44,847 nt of DNA from an uncultured Prevotella sp. Its GTDB lineage: Bacteria; Bacteroidota; Bacteroidia; Bacteroidales; Bacteroidaceae. Numbering within the stretch: position 1 is the stretch's first letter; each line of letters starts with the position of its first letter. A program made the translations under genes and the position numbers. This document shows, piece by piece, positions 33,388 to 41,752 of the stretch. The notes under the pieces are model-generated. The model saw nothing but the letters and a program-made list of their open reading frames with translations. It searched no databases and had not been told where the DNA came from. The stretch covers positions 1 to 44,847 of the forward strand of contig CAMNPM010000018.1 in NCBI GenBank assembly GCA_946548065.1. Reading direction: 5' to 3'.

Positions 33388-34739
33388 AGCGTGTTGGCTT
33401 TGAAGTATTTCTCTACGCGCTTCAGATTCTGTTCGTGGCAGAACACCATCACCGAGTCGCCTGCCGCAATCTGCGTGTTACCATTCACCAGGATGCCCTG
33501 CCCGTTGCGCACCAGACCGCCGATGGTGACTCCTGAGGGCAGCCCCAGGTCTTTCACCGCATGCTTGGTAACCCTCGACCCTTGGGCAGCAGTGAACTCT
33601 GCCACATCGCTGTCCACCAGCATCAGGCTCCTCACATTGCTCACGTCGGCTCCCAGCATCATCTGGTAGATGTGGCTGGCTGCCAAGGTCTTCTTGTTGA
33701 TGATGGTGCCGATGTCCAGGCTTTCAGCCATCTCGACATAGTCCAGGTTCTCTACCATTGCTACCGTCTTGCGCACTCCCAGTCGCTTGGCCGTCAGACA
33801 CGCCAGGATATTGGTTTCGGCATTGCCCGTCAGTGCCACAAAGGCCTGTGTGTTCTGTATGCCCTCGTCCTGCAGCAGTCCGAGGTCGCGACCGTCTCCG
33901 TGAATTACCATGACGTCCTTGTCTGCCAGCTTCTCGTTGAGCTTCTCGCACCGCATCTCGTCCTGCTCGATAATCTTCACGTTCATATATTCTGGGGCAA
34001 TCTTGGCAAAGCGTACTGCCGTCCTGCCGCCTCCCATCACTATGACGTTCTTCACATCGGCATAGTGCTCCTTGCCTGCTATCTTCCGGATGTAGGGTAT
34101 ATATTCGCGCGTAGTCATGAAGTAGGCCAGGTCGTTCTCCTCCAGCACGTCGTTACCTCCGGGAATCAGTGCCTCGCCGTCGCGCTTGATGGCTACGATG
34201 TGGTAGGGGTCGTCTGGACCGCAGAGCGTTTTCAGCGGTTGGTTCAGCACCTCACAGGTGCTGCGCAGCTTGATGCCAAGCATCACCAGGTCGCCGCCGT
34301 TCACGTCCCAGCGTTGGCGCACCCACGACATCTTCAGTCCGTTGCTGATATCGATGGCTGCCAGCACCTCGGGGAATATTAGTGAGTTGATGCCCATGCG
34401 CTCGAACAACTCTTTGCGCGTAGGGTCCAGGTATTCGAAGTTGTCAATGCGGGCCACCGTCTTCTTGGCTCCCAGGGCATGGGCTATCATGCAGGCATTC
34501 ATGTTCCGGCTCTCGTCAGGCGTGACACCCACAAAGAGGTCGGCCGACTCCACACCGGCTTCTTTCATCGTGTTGATGCTGGTGGTGCGCCCTTGCAGGG
34601 TCATGATGTCGTACCGGCTGTCAAGGTCGCCCAGACGGTTCGCATCCTCGTCGATGAGCACGCAGTCTTGATGGTCGCGCGACAATAGCTTGGCCAGGTG
34701 AGTTCCTACGGCGCCTGCACCGGCAATGATAATCTTCAT
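33381..34739 (-). CDS. trkA: Trk system potassium uptake regulator TrkA
   Basis: The 452-residue cytosolic protein is a tandem of two RCK units. Each has a Rossmann NAD-binding start: [18 protein letters not shown] (2-19) and [19 protein letters not shown] (about 233-251), and each is followed by a TrkA_C ligand domain. It gates TrkH in response to nucleotides. Its ATG overlaps the dxs stop (ATGA on the minus strand) and its end overlaps trkH, so dxs, trkA and trkH appear translationally linked. Confidence 0.94.
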   Translation of the reverse strand: MKIIIAGAGAVGTHLAKLLSRDHQDCVLIDEDANRLGDLDSRYDIMTLQGRTTSINTMKEAGVESADLFVGVTPDESRNMNACMIAHALGAKKTVARIDNFEYLDPTRKELFERMGINSLIFPEVLAAIDISNGLKMSWVRQRWDVNGGDLVMLGIKLRSTCEVLNQPLKTLCGPDDPYHIVAIKRDGEALIPGGNDVLEENDLAYFMTTREYIPYIRKIAGKEHYADVKNVIVMGGGRTAVRFAKIAPEYMNVKIIEQDEMRCEKLNEKLADKDVMVIHGDGRDLGLLQDEGIQNTQAFVALTGNAETNILACLTAKRLGVRKTVAMVENLDYVEMAESLDIGTIINKKTLAASHIYQMMLGADVSNVRSLMLVDSDVAEFTAAQGSRVTKHAVKDLGLPSGVTIGGLVRNGQGILVNGNTQIAAGDSVMVFCHEQNLKRVEKYFKANTLW

Positions 34740-36640
34740 AGGTTGAGAATTGCTTTTTTGATACTTTCTTTGTCTATACCGACGATGGCATGCAACTGGC
34801 TCACTTCCCCGTGTTCCACAAACTCATCGGGCAGTCCCATTCTGCGGATGGTGGGCTGGTATCCGTGATCGCTCATCCACTCCAGCACCGCCGACCCCAT
34901 ACCGCCGTTGCGCACTCCGTCCTCGATGGTGATAATCTTCTTGAACCGTCTGCCTATCTCGTGGAGCAGCTCTTCGTCCAGAGGCTTCAGGAAGCGCAGG
35001 TCGTAGTGAGCGATGGAGATGTTTGATGTCTGATGTCCGTTGTCTGAAGTCTGAAATCCGGTGTTGGCGACTTCCTCAATGGCCACGGCTGCTGTGTTGC
35101 CGATAGGGCCTATGGTGATGACCGCAGCGTCCTCACCGTCGCGCAGTCGGCGACCCGTTCCCACGGGAATCTCCTCCAGCTCGCAGCGCCAGTCAACCAG
35201 CGTACCTCGACCTCGTGGGTAGCGGATGACAAACGGCCCCTTGTCGGGCAGTTGTGCCGTGTACATCAGTCGGCGCAGTTCGTGCTCGTCCATCGGCGAG
35301 GCAATGGTCAGATGGGGTATCGGGCGCAGTGCTGCCATATCAAAGGCTCCGTGATGTGTCGGTCCGTCCTCGCCCACCAGTCCGGCGCGGTCCAGGCACA
35401 GCACCACGTTCAGCCGAAGGATGGCTACGTCGTGTATGATATTGTCGTAAGCCCGCTGGGCAAAGGCACTGTAGATGTTGCAGAAGGGCTGCAGACCCTC
35501 CTTGGCCATTCCGCCCGCAAAGGTGACGGCATGTCCTTCGGCTATCCCCACGTCGAAGGTGCGCTCGGGCATCTCCTTCATCATGATGTTCATCGAACAG
35601 CCTGTCGGCATAGCCGGCGTGATGCCTATGATCTTGTCGTTCTTGCGCGCCAGCTCTAAGAGCGTCTCGCCAAAGACGTCCTGGAAACGGGGAGGCGTGT
35701 TCGTGTCGTCGCTCACCAGCCGCTTGCCCGTTTCCGGGTCGAACTTCCCGGGTGCATGCCATACGGTGACGTCTTTCTCTGCGGGGGCATACCCGTGTCC
35801 CTTCTGCGTATGCAGATGCAGCATCTTCGGACCTTTCATGCCCTTCAGCTGTCGCAGGATGCGCACCAGCTCCTTCACGTCGTGTCCGTGGAACGGACCG
35901 AAGTAGCGGATGTCCATACCTTCGAACACGTTCTGCTGATGCGAGATGGCCGACTTCACAGCGTTGGCCAGTCTGATAAGTCCCCGTCGGCGGTCGTCCT
36001 CCATCAGTCCCACCTTGTGCAGCCACCTCGAAGTCCTGAAGCGCAGCGCGTTGTAGGTCTCGTTGGTCGATAGCGACAGCAGGTATTCCTGCATGCCGCC
36101 TACTGCACGGTCGATCGACATGTTGTTGTCGTTGAGGATAATCAGGATGTCAGTGTCCGAAGACGATACGTTGTTCAGTCCCTCATAGGCCAGTCCGCCC
36201 GACATAGCCCCGTCGCCGATGACGGCCACCACGTGGCGCTGCTTGCCCTTGTTGGCTATCGCCATTCCCAAGGCCGCCGAGATGCTGTTCGATGCGTGAC
36301 CGCACATGAAGGTGTCATATTCGCTCTCCTCTGGCGAGGGAAAGGGCTTCAGTCCGCCCAACTTCCTGTTGGTGCAGAAGCGCTCTCTTCGACCCGTCAG
36401 AATCTTATGCCCGTAGGCCTGATGCCCTACATCCCATACGATGCGGTCGTCAGGAGTGTTGTAGACGTAGTGCAGGGCTACCGTGAGCTCCACCACACCA
36501 AGGCTGGAAGCCAGGTGGCCGGGGTTGACCGACAGCTCCTTGACGATATCCTCGCGCAATTCCTGACAGAGCTGCGGCAATTGGTCTACCGACAACTTTC
36601 TGAGGTCTTCAGGGTATTTTATATCTTGTAGTAATTCCAC
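34736..36640 (-). CDS. dxs: 1-deoxy-D-xylulose-5-phosphate synthase (GTG start)
   Basis: I place the start at the GTG of 36638-36640 ([21 protein letters not shown]), giving 634 residues, the usual length. The frame is open to an ATG at 36745, but the TATCTTTG box at 36662-36669 lies inside that extension. Motifs: [16 protein letters not shown], the thiamine-diphosphate [16 protein letters not shown], and the transketolase region with [18 protein letters not shown] and the [10 protein letters not shown] segment. It condenses pyruvate and glyceraldehyde 3-phosphate, opening the methylerythritol phosphate route to isoprenoids. Near the C-terminus about 15 residues ([15 protein letters not shown]) encoded by a short repeat are inserted just before the conserved [18 protein letters not shown]. 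Confidence 0.95.
   Translation of the reverse strand: MELLQDIKYPEDLRKLSVDQLPQLCQELREDIVKELSVNPGHLASSLGVVELTVALHYVYNTPDDRIVWDVGHQAYGHKILTGRRERFCTNRKLGGLKPFPSPEESEYDTFMCGHASNSISAALGMAIANKGKQRHVVAVIGDGAMSGGLAYEGLNNVSSSDTDILIILNDNNMSIDRAVGGMQEYLLSLSTNETYNALRFRTSRWLHKVGLMEDDRRRGLIRLANAVKSAISHQQNVFEGMDIRYFGPFHGHDVKELVRILRQLKGMKGPKMLHLHTQKGHGYAPAEKDVTVWHAPGKFDPETGKRLVSDDTNTPPRFQDVFGETLLELARKNDKIIGITPAMPTGCSMNIMMKEMPERTFDVGIAEGHAVTFAGGMAKEGLQPFCNIYSAFAQRAYDNIIHDVAILRLNVVLCLDRAGLVGEDGPTHHGAFDMAALRPIPHLTIASPMDEHELRRLMYTAQLPDKGPFVIRYPRGRGTLVDWRCELEEIPVGTGRRLRDGEDAAVITIGPIGNTAAVAIEEVANTGFQTSDNGHQTSNISIAHYDLRFLKPLDEELLHEIGRRFKKIITIEDGVRNGGMGSAVLEWMSDHGYQPTIRRMGLPDEFVEHGEVSQLHAIVGIDKESIKKAILNL
35018..35058. 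repeat. Degenerate 7/8-mer repeat inside dxs
   Basis: Units around TCTGATG and TCTGAAG on the plus strand encode extra residues within the C-terminal domain of dxs. On the minus strand it contains CATCAGACATCA, which occurs exactly in the gcvH-gcvPA spacer (38995-39006). Confidence 0.75.
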
Positions 36641-36661
36641 TTTACGCTTGCGTTTAGACTG

Positions 36662-36669
36662 CAAAGATA
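36662..36669 (-). promoter_or_regulatory. Promoter -7 box for dxs-trkA-trkH-manA
   Basis: CAAAGATA on the plus strand (TATCTTTG on the minus), 21 bases before the chosen GTG start. It decides the dxs start. Confidence 0.72.
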
Positions 36670-36734
36670 CGAATAAGCACTTAAATAACAAAAAAATTCT
36701 TTGAGAATTTCTTGGAGTTTGCATATTTTCTTCA

Positions 36735-36742
36735 TATCTTTG
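36735..36742 (+). promoter_or_regulatory. Promoter -7 box for lplA-gcv operon
   Basis: TATCTTTG, 22 bases before the lplA ATG and divergent from the dxs promoter. Confidence 0.75.
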
Positions 36743-36764
36743 CACATGAAATAACTAAAAACGA

Positions 36765-37472
36765 ATGAAATATCTTACGCTACCTGATCAGCAGATGCGC
36801 CGACTCTCTTTCTATCTGGCAATGGAAGAGTATGTTGCCCGCATGTTGCCTGCTGATGACTACCTGTTCTTGTGGCAGGTGAAGCCCACTGTAATCTTTG
36901 GGCGCAACCAGCAGATGGAGAGCGAGGTCAACGAGTCTTACTGCCGCGCCCACGATATCCAGATGTTTCGTCGCAAGAGTGGGGGAGGGTGCGTCTATGC
37001 TGACGAACAGAACCTGATGGTGTCATACGTGACAGCCGACGATCAAGTGGGAGTGGTGTTCAACCGCTTCCTGCAGATGCTCCTGCGTGTGCTCCGCAAG
37101 TTGGGCATCCAGGCCACCAGCACCAGTCGCAACGATGTGCTCATCGATGGCCGCAAGGTCAGCGGTACCGCTTTCTACCACCTGCCCGGACGCAGCATCG
37201 TTCACGGTACGCTGCTCTACGACACCAATATGGAGCACATGCTCAACGCCATCACCCCCAGTGCCGAAAAGCTCCGTCAGAAAGGCATTCAGAGCGTACG
37301 CCAGCGCATCACCCTGCTCAAGGACTATGTCTCGCTGACCCTGCCACAGCTGAAGGAGCACATCCGCCTCACGCTCTGCGACAGTCAGGTGCTACTGCAA
37401 CCAGCTGAGGTGCTGGCCATCGGACAGCTGGAGAAGCAATATCTGCGCGATGATTTTATACACTTATTATAA
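36765..37472 (+). CDS. lplA: Lipoate--protein ligase A-like protein, 235 aa
   Basis: The BPL/LplA fold is clear: VIFGRNQQMESEVN (43-56), the lipoate-binding RRKSGGGCVYADEQN (69-83) and RNDVLIDGRKVSGTAFYH (122-138) with the catalytic-type lysine K131. At 235 residues it lacks the C-terminal accessory domain of E. coli LplA (about 338 residues), so it may be a ligase needing no accessory part or a lipoyl transferase. Position as first gene of the glycine cleavage operon, 3 bases before gcvT, indicates that its target is GcvH (lipoyl lysine K64). Confidence 0.88.
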   Translation: MKYLTLPDQQMRRLSFYLAMEEYVARMLPADDYLFLWQVKPTVIFGRNQQMESEVNESYCRAHDIQMFRRKSGGGCVYADEQNLMVSYVTADDQVGVVFNRFLQMLLRVLRKLGIQATSTSRNDVLIDGRKVSGTAFYHLPGRSIVHGTLLYDTNMEHMLNAITPSAEKLRQKGIQSVRQRITLLKDYVSLTLPQLKEHIRLTLCDSQVLLQPAEVLAIGQLEKQYLRDDFIHLL

Positions 37473-37475
37473 ACT

Positions 37476-38576
37476 ATGGAACAAACAAGCAAACAAACCT
37501 GTCTTTACGACAAACACGTAGCTCAGGGTGCGCTGATGTCGCCCTTTGGCGGTTTTATCATGCCCATACAATATACGAATATCGTCGACGAGCATCAGGC
37601 CGTCCGCCAGCAGTGTGGCGTCTTCGACGTGAGCCACATGGGCGAGGTACTCGTCAGCGGCACCGATGCCGAGCGTTTTGTCAATCATATCTTTACCAAC
37701 GATGTGCGCCCGATGGTCGCAGGCAAGATTCTCTATGGCATGATGTGCTATCCTACGGGCGGCTGTGTCGACGACCTGCTGGTCTACAAGATGGCTGCCG
37801 ACCGCTTCTTCCTGGTCATCAATGCTGCCAACATCGACAAGGACTGGGCGTGGATACAAGAGCAGGCCGCAGGCTTCAACGTCAGTCTGGAGCACCAGAG
37901 CGACGACTATGGCCAGCTGGCCATTCAGGGTCCGCAGGCTGAGACCGTCATGGAAGAGATCTTGGGACTTCAGTGCAGAGAACTGGCGTTCTACACCTTC
38001 AAGACCCTCCACACTCCTCCCTCCTCCCTCCACACTCTCGTAAGCCGTACGGGCTATACCGGCGAGGACGGCTTCGAGATTTATGCATCTCCGTCCTACA
38101 TCCGACAGTGCTGGGACAAACTGATGGCTGCGGGGGTGAAGCCTTGCGGCCTGGGCTGTCGTGACACGCTGCGCTTCGAGGTCGGACTGCCGCTCTATGG
38201 TGACGAACTCTCGCCCGACATCACACCCATCATGGCGGGCTTGGGAAGCTTCGTCAAACTCGACAAGGACAACTTCATCGGCCGCGAGGCACTGGCGCGC
38301 CAGAAAGCCGAGGGACCGGCCCGCAAGCTGGTGGGCATCGAGCTCAGCGACAAGGCGATACCGCGTCACGGCTACACCGTACTGAAAGACGGCCAGCCCA
38401 TCGGCGAGGTGACTACGGGCTATCATACCATCTCTACCGACAAGAGCGTGTGTATGGCGCTCGTCGACGCGCAATATGCCGCACTTGGCACCGAGGTGGA
38501 GATACAGATCCGCAAGAAGGTGTTTGCGGGTTGTGTAGTGAAAAAACAATTCTATCAAAAAAACTATAAACACTAA
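37476..38576 (+). CDS. gcvT: Aminomethyltransferase, glycine cleavage T protein
   Basis: The 366-residue enzyme has family motifs near the N-terminus (FGGFIMPIQYTNIVDEH, VFDVSHMGEV), CVDDLLVYK in the folate domain, SRTGYTGEDGFEIY and GLGCRDTLRFEVGLPLYG. It takes the aminomethyl group from GcvH and passes the carbon to tetrahydrofolate, releasing ammonia. A short run (LHTPPSSLHTL) before SRTGYTGEDG is encoded by a CT-rich repeat and looks inserted. It lies 3 bases after lplA and 5 before gcvH. Confidence 0.95.
   Translation: MEQTSKQTCLYDKHVAQGALMSPFGGFIMPIQYTNIVDEHQAVRQQCGVFDVSHMGEVLVSGTDAERFVNHIFTNDVRPMVAGKILYGMMCYPTGGCVDDLLVYKMAADRFFLVINAANIDKDWAWIQEQAAGFNVSLEHQSDDYGQLAIQGPQAETVMEEILGLQCRELAFYTFKTLHTPPSSLHTLVSRTGYTGEDGFEIYASPSYIRQCWDKLMAAGVKPCGLGCRDTLRFEVGLPLYGDELSPDITPIMAGLGSFVKLDKDNFIGREALARQKAEGPARKLVGIELSDKAIPRHGYTVLKDGQPIGEVTTGYHTISTDKSVCMALVDAQYAALGTEVEIQIRKKVFAGCVVKKQFYQKNYKH
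38006..38037. repeat. CT-rich short repeat inside gcvT
   Basis: Repeated CCTCCACACTC and CTCCCTC units encode the PPSSLHT-type insertion just ahead of the conserved SRTGYTGEDG motif. The frame is kept. Confidence 0.75.
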
Positions 38577-38581
38577 ACATT

Positions 38582-38965
38582 ATGGCAAAAGTATTAGAAG
38601 GACTCTATTACAGCGAGTCACACGAGTATGTAAAAGTAGAAGGCGAGTATGGCTATATCGGTATCACCGACTATGCCCAGCAGGCTTTAGGCAATGTGGT
38701 TTACGTGGATATGCCTGATGTCGACGACGAGGTGTCGGCAGGCGAGGAGTTCGGTGCTGTGGAGAGCGTCAAGGCGGCCTCCGACCTCATCTCGCCCGTC
38801 ACAGGTGTCGTGATGCAGGTCAACGAGGAACTCGAAGACCAGCCCGAGCTCGTCAACAGCGACCCCTATCAGCACTGGATGATCAAGGTGACCATTGCTG
38901 ACCCCTCTGAACTCAACCAGCTGATGGACGCCAAGGCTTATGCCGACTTCCTCTCCAGCCTATAA
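38582..38965 (+). CDS. gcvH: Glycine cleavage system H protein
   Basis: The 127-residue carrier has ITDYAQQALGNVVYVDMPDV, then FGAVESVKAASDLISPVTG with the lipoyl lysine at K64 and the closing helix. The lipoyl arm shuttles between GcvP, GcvT and dihydrolipoamide dehydrogenase. Length is standard. It follows gcvT by 5 bases. Confidence 0.96.
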   Translation: MAKVLEGLYYSESHEYVKVEGEYGYIGITDYAQQALGNVVYVDMPDVDDEVSAGEEFGAVESVKAASDLISPVTGVVMQVNEELEDQPELVNSDPYQHWMIKVTIADPSELNQLMDAKAYADFLSSL

Positions 38966-38981
38966 TCCCTCACCTCTTATT

Positions 38982-39018
38982 ATCAGACCTCAAACATCAG
39001 ACATCAGACCTCTCATCT
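38982..39018. repeat. Heptamer-type repeat in the gcvH-gcvPA spacer
   Basis: The only sizeable gap of the operon (55 bases) is filled by repeats around CATCAGA (38995-39008, two exact copies) with degenerate copies on both sides. It replaces the usual ribosome-binding region of gcvPA. Confidence 0.75.
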
Positions 39019-39020
39019 TT

Positions 39021-40334
39021 ATGTACAAGTATTTCCCTCATACCGACGATGACCTCAGGGGCATGCTTCAGCGTGTGGGCGTCGACTCGCTCGATGCGCT
39101 CTACGCCCAGGTGCCTGAGGCCGTCCGCTTTCGTGGCGACTACGACATCCCGCTGAGTGCCAGCGAGATGGAGGTGCGGCAGACTTTCCAGCTCCTGGGC
39201 TCGCAGAATCAGCAGCTTGTCTGCTTTGCAGGCATGGGAGCCTACGACCACTATACGCCCAGCGTCATCCCTAACCTCCTGTCGCGCTCTGAGTTCCTCA
39301 CCAGCTATACGCCCTATCAGGCCGAGATATCGCAAGGCACACTGCACTACATCTTCGAATATCAGTCGATGATGGCCGAGCTTACCGGGATGGAGGTCTC
39401 CAACGCCTCTATGTACGACGGGGCTACTGCTGCCGCTGAGGCTATGATGATGGCGGTGGCGGCAAGCAAGAAGGCCCGCAAAGTGCTGGTGTCCGAGGGG
39501 CTGAACCCCGGGACCCGCCAGGTGCTCGATACCTACGCCCTGCATCACGGCATAGAACTGGAGACCATCCCGCTCACCGACGGCACCACAGACCTCCCAT
39601 CTCTCATCTCTCATCTCTCATCTTCCGGCGTTGCCGGCGTCATCGTCCAGCAGCCTAACGTCTATGGCATTGTTGAAGACTTCAGCGGCTTTGCTGATGC
39701 CTGTCATGAGCAGAAGGCGCTGTTCGTCATCGACAGCGTGGCTGCCGACTTGGCGGTGCTCAAGACACCTGGTGAGTGGGGAGCCGACATTGCCGTAGGC
39801 GACGGACAGTCGCTGGGCATCCCATTGTCGTTTGGCGGACCGTACGTGGGCTATATGTGCTGCACTGGGAAACTCATCCGCAAGATGCCCGGCCGCATCG
39901 TAGGCAAGACTGTCGACAGCCGCGGACAGCGTGCCTTTGTGCTCACCCTGCAGGCCCGCGAACAGCATATCCGCCGCCAGAAGGCTACGTCGAACATCTG
40001 TTCCAACCAGTCGCTCATGGCGCTCTTCGTCACTGTCTATATGTCGCTCATGGGGCGCCAGGGACTGAAGGAGGCTGCTCAGCTGAGCTATTCCGGAGCC
40101 CACTATCTGTGCGACGGGCTGCTCAACACCGGACACTTCCACCTGGTCTACGACAAGCCGTTCTTCAACGAGTTCTACGTACGCTACGACGGTGATGCCC
40201 AGACGCTCTACCAGCGGTTCCTCGATGCCGGCATCCTGGGGGGCGTTCTCCTGGACGACGGCTTCCTTTTTGCCGTCACCGAAAAGCGTACTAAAGAAGA
40301 AATAGATAACCTAGTAAAACTGGCTGCACTATGA
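39021..40334 (+). CDS. gcvPA: Glycine dehydrogenase (decarboxylating) subunit 1
   Basis: ATG at 39021 (MYKYFPHTDDDLRGMLQRVGV) is preferred to an upstream in-frame ATG at 38940 that lies inside gcvH. The 437-residue protein is the N-terminal half of the P protein: YDHYTPSVIPNLLSRSEFLTSYTPYQAEISQGTLH split over the characteristic region, MYDGATAAAEAMMMA, and EWGADIAVGDGQSLGIPLSFGGPYVG. It lacks the PLP lysine, which is in subunit 2. A short LPSLISHLSSSG stretch is encoded by a CATCTCT repeat. The gene overlaps gcvPB by 4 bases (ATGA). Confidence 0.95.
   Translation: MYKYFPHTDDDLRGMLQRVGVDSLDALYAQVPEAVRFRGDYDIPLSASEMEVRQTFQLLGSQNQQLVCFAGMGAYDHYTPSVIPNLLSRSEFLTSYTPYQAEISQGTLHYIFEYQSMMAELTGMEVSNASMYDGATAAAEAMMMAVAASKKARKVLVSEGLNPGTRQVLDTYALHHGIELETIPLTDGTTDLPSLISHLSSSGVAGVIVQQPNVYGIVEDFSGFADACHEQKALFVIDSVAADLAVLKTPGEWGADIAVGDGQSLGIPLSFGGPYVGYMCCTGKLIRKMPGRIVGKTVDSRGQRAFVLTLQAREQHIRRQKATSNICSNQSLMALFVTVYMSLMGRQGLKEAAQLSYSGAHYLCDGLLNTGHFHLVYDKPFFNEFYVRYDGDAQTLYQRFLDAGILGGVLLDDGFLFAVTEKRTKEEIDNLVKLAAL
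39598..39624. repeat. Heptamer repeat (CATCTCT) inside gcvPA
   Basis: Three exact copies and a fourth partial copy of CATCTCT encode LISHLSS-type residues in a loop between two conserved blocks of GcvPA. The frame is kept. Confidence 0.88.
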
Positions 40335-41752
40335 ATAACCAACTTTATGGAAATCTGATTTTCGAACTCTCACACGAAGGACGTAAAGGCTATAGCCTGC
40401 CCACAAACCGCTTTGGCCAACAATATGACATACCGAAGGAACTATGCCGCAAGGACGATGCCCGGTTGCCTGAGTGCGATGAGCTCACTGTGGTGCGCCA
40501 CTATACCAACCTGTCACTCAACAACTTCGGTGTCGACAACGGTTTCTACCCTCTGGGGTCGTGTACGATGAAGTACAATCCGAAGCTCAATGAGGAGATG
40601 GCCGCCCTGCCGCAGTTCCAAAATCTTCATCCTCTTCAGCCCGAACAGACTGTTGGAGGGGCTCGTGCCGTCATCGCCATGCTTGAGCGCTCGCTCTGTG
40701 CCCTCACCGGACTGGCTCACTTCACCTTCAAACCCTATGCCGGAGCTCATGGCGAACTGACGGGACTGATGGTCATCGACAACTATCACCGCTCGCGGGG
40801 CGACCAGCAGCGGCGCAAGGTCATCGTACCCGACTCGGCTCACGGCACCAATCCTGCATCGGCAGCTGTCTGCGGACTGGAGATCATCGAGGTGAAATCC
40901 GGTCCAGATGGACTAGTGGATCTGGCAGATCTAACCAGACTAGTCGAACAGGAAGGCCCCGCCATTGCCGCCATGATGATGACCAATCCCAATACGCTGG
41001 GACTCTTCGAACGCCAGATTCCCGCCATAGCCCGTCTCATCCACGACTGCGGAGCACTGATGTACTACGACGGAGCCAACCTCAATCCCATGCTGGGTGT
41101 CTGCCGCCCGGGCGACATGGGCTTCGACGTGATGCACATCAACCTGCACAAGACCTTCTCCACGCCTCATGGCGGCGGCGGGCCGGGCAGCGGACCGGTA
41201 GGCGTGCGCGAGGGACTGCAGCAGTTCTTCCCCGTCGTGTCGCCCTATCACGGCAACTTTGCCGTCATCCTTCGCGCCTTGGCATACATTCTCTCCCTGG
41301 GGCGCGACCACGTCGGCGAGGTAGGCCCGCTGGCCACGCTCAATGCCAACTATGTCAAGGAGTCGCTGAAGGATGTCTACGAGCTGCCCATCGAGGGACT
41401 CTGCTGCCATGAGTTCGTGTTCGACGGACTGAAGGACAAGTCGACGGGTGTCACCACGATGGATGTCGCCAAGCGGTTGCTCGACTATGGCTATCACGCC
41501 CCCACCATCTACTTCCCGCTGCTGTTCCACGAGAGCCTGATGGTGGAACCCACTGAGAACGAGTCGCGCGAGACCCTCGACGGCTTCATCGCCGTGATGC
41601 GCCGCATCGCCCAAGAGGCCAAGAGTGACCCTGAGTTGGTGAAGTCGGCTCCGCACAACACACCCATCGGGCGCGTCGACGATGTGTTGGCTGCCAAGCA
41701 CCCAGTGGTAACGTATAGACAGATGACTGATGAGAGCTATGACAACGTGTGA
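40331..41752 (+). CDS. gcvPB: Glycine dehydrogenase (decarboxylating) subunit 2
   Basis: The 473-residue protein is the C-terminal half of the P protein. It has PLGSCTMKYNPKLNE, PDSAHGTNPASAA and the PLP lysine K274 in HINLHKTFSTPHGGGGPGSG. It decarboxylates glycine and loads the aminomethyl group onto GcvH. The P protein is split into two genes here, as in Gram-positives and archaea; several Bacteroides species instead have one long gcvP, as far as I recall. Its end overlaps the start of lpd by 14 bases. Confidence 0.96.
   Translation: MNNQLYGNLIFELSHEGRKGYSLPTNRFGQQYDIPKELCRKDDARLPECDELTVVRHYTNLSLNNFGVDNGFYPLGSCTMKYNPKLNEEMAALPQFQNLHPLQPEQTVGGARAVIAMLERSLCALTGLAHFTFKPYAGAHGELTGLMVIDNYHRSRGDQQRRKVIVPDSAHGTNPASAAVCGLEIIEVKSGPDGLVDLADLTRLVEQEGPAIAAMMMTNPNTLGLFERQIPAIARLIHDCGALMYYDGANLNPMLGVCRPGDMGFDVMHINLHKTFSTPHGGGGPGSGPVGVREGLQQFFPVVSPYHGNFAVILRALAYILSLGRDHVGEVGPLATLNANYVKESLKDVYELPIEGLCCHEFVFDGLKDKSTGVTTMDVAKRLLDYGYHAPTIYFPLLFHESLMVEPTENESRETLDGFIAVMRRIAQEAKSDPELVKSAPHNTPIGRVDDVLAAKHPVVTYRQMTDESYDNV

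Noticed and set aside
37473..37475. Glycine riboswitch ahead of gcvT
   Set aside because: lplA and gcvT are 3 bases apart and the lplA leader is about 15 bases, so there is no room for a riboswitch.
37467..38573. 368-residue frame antisense to gcvT
   Set aside because: Exact shadow of gcvT with no start signal and no recognisable motif.
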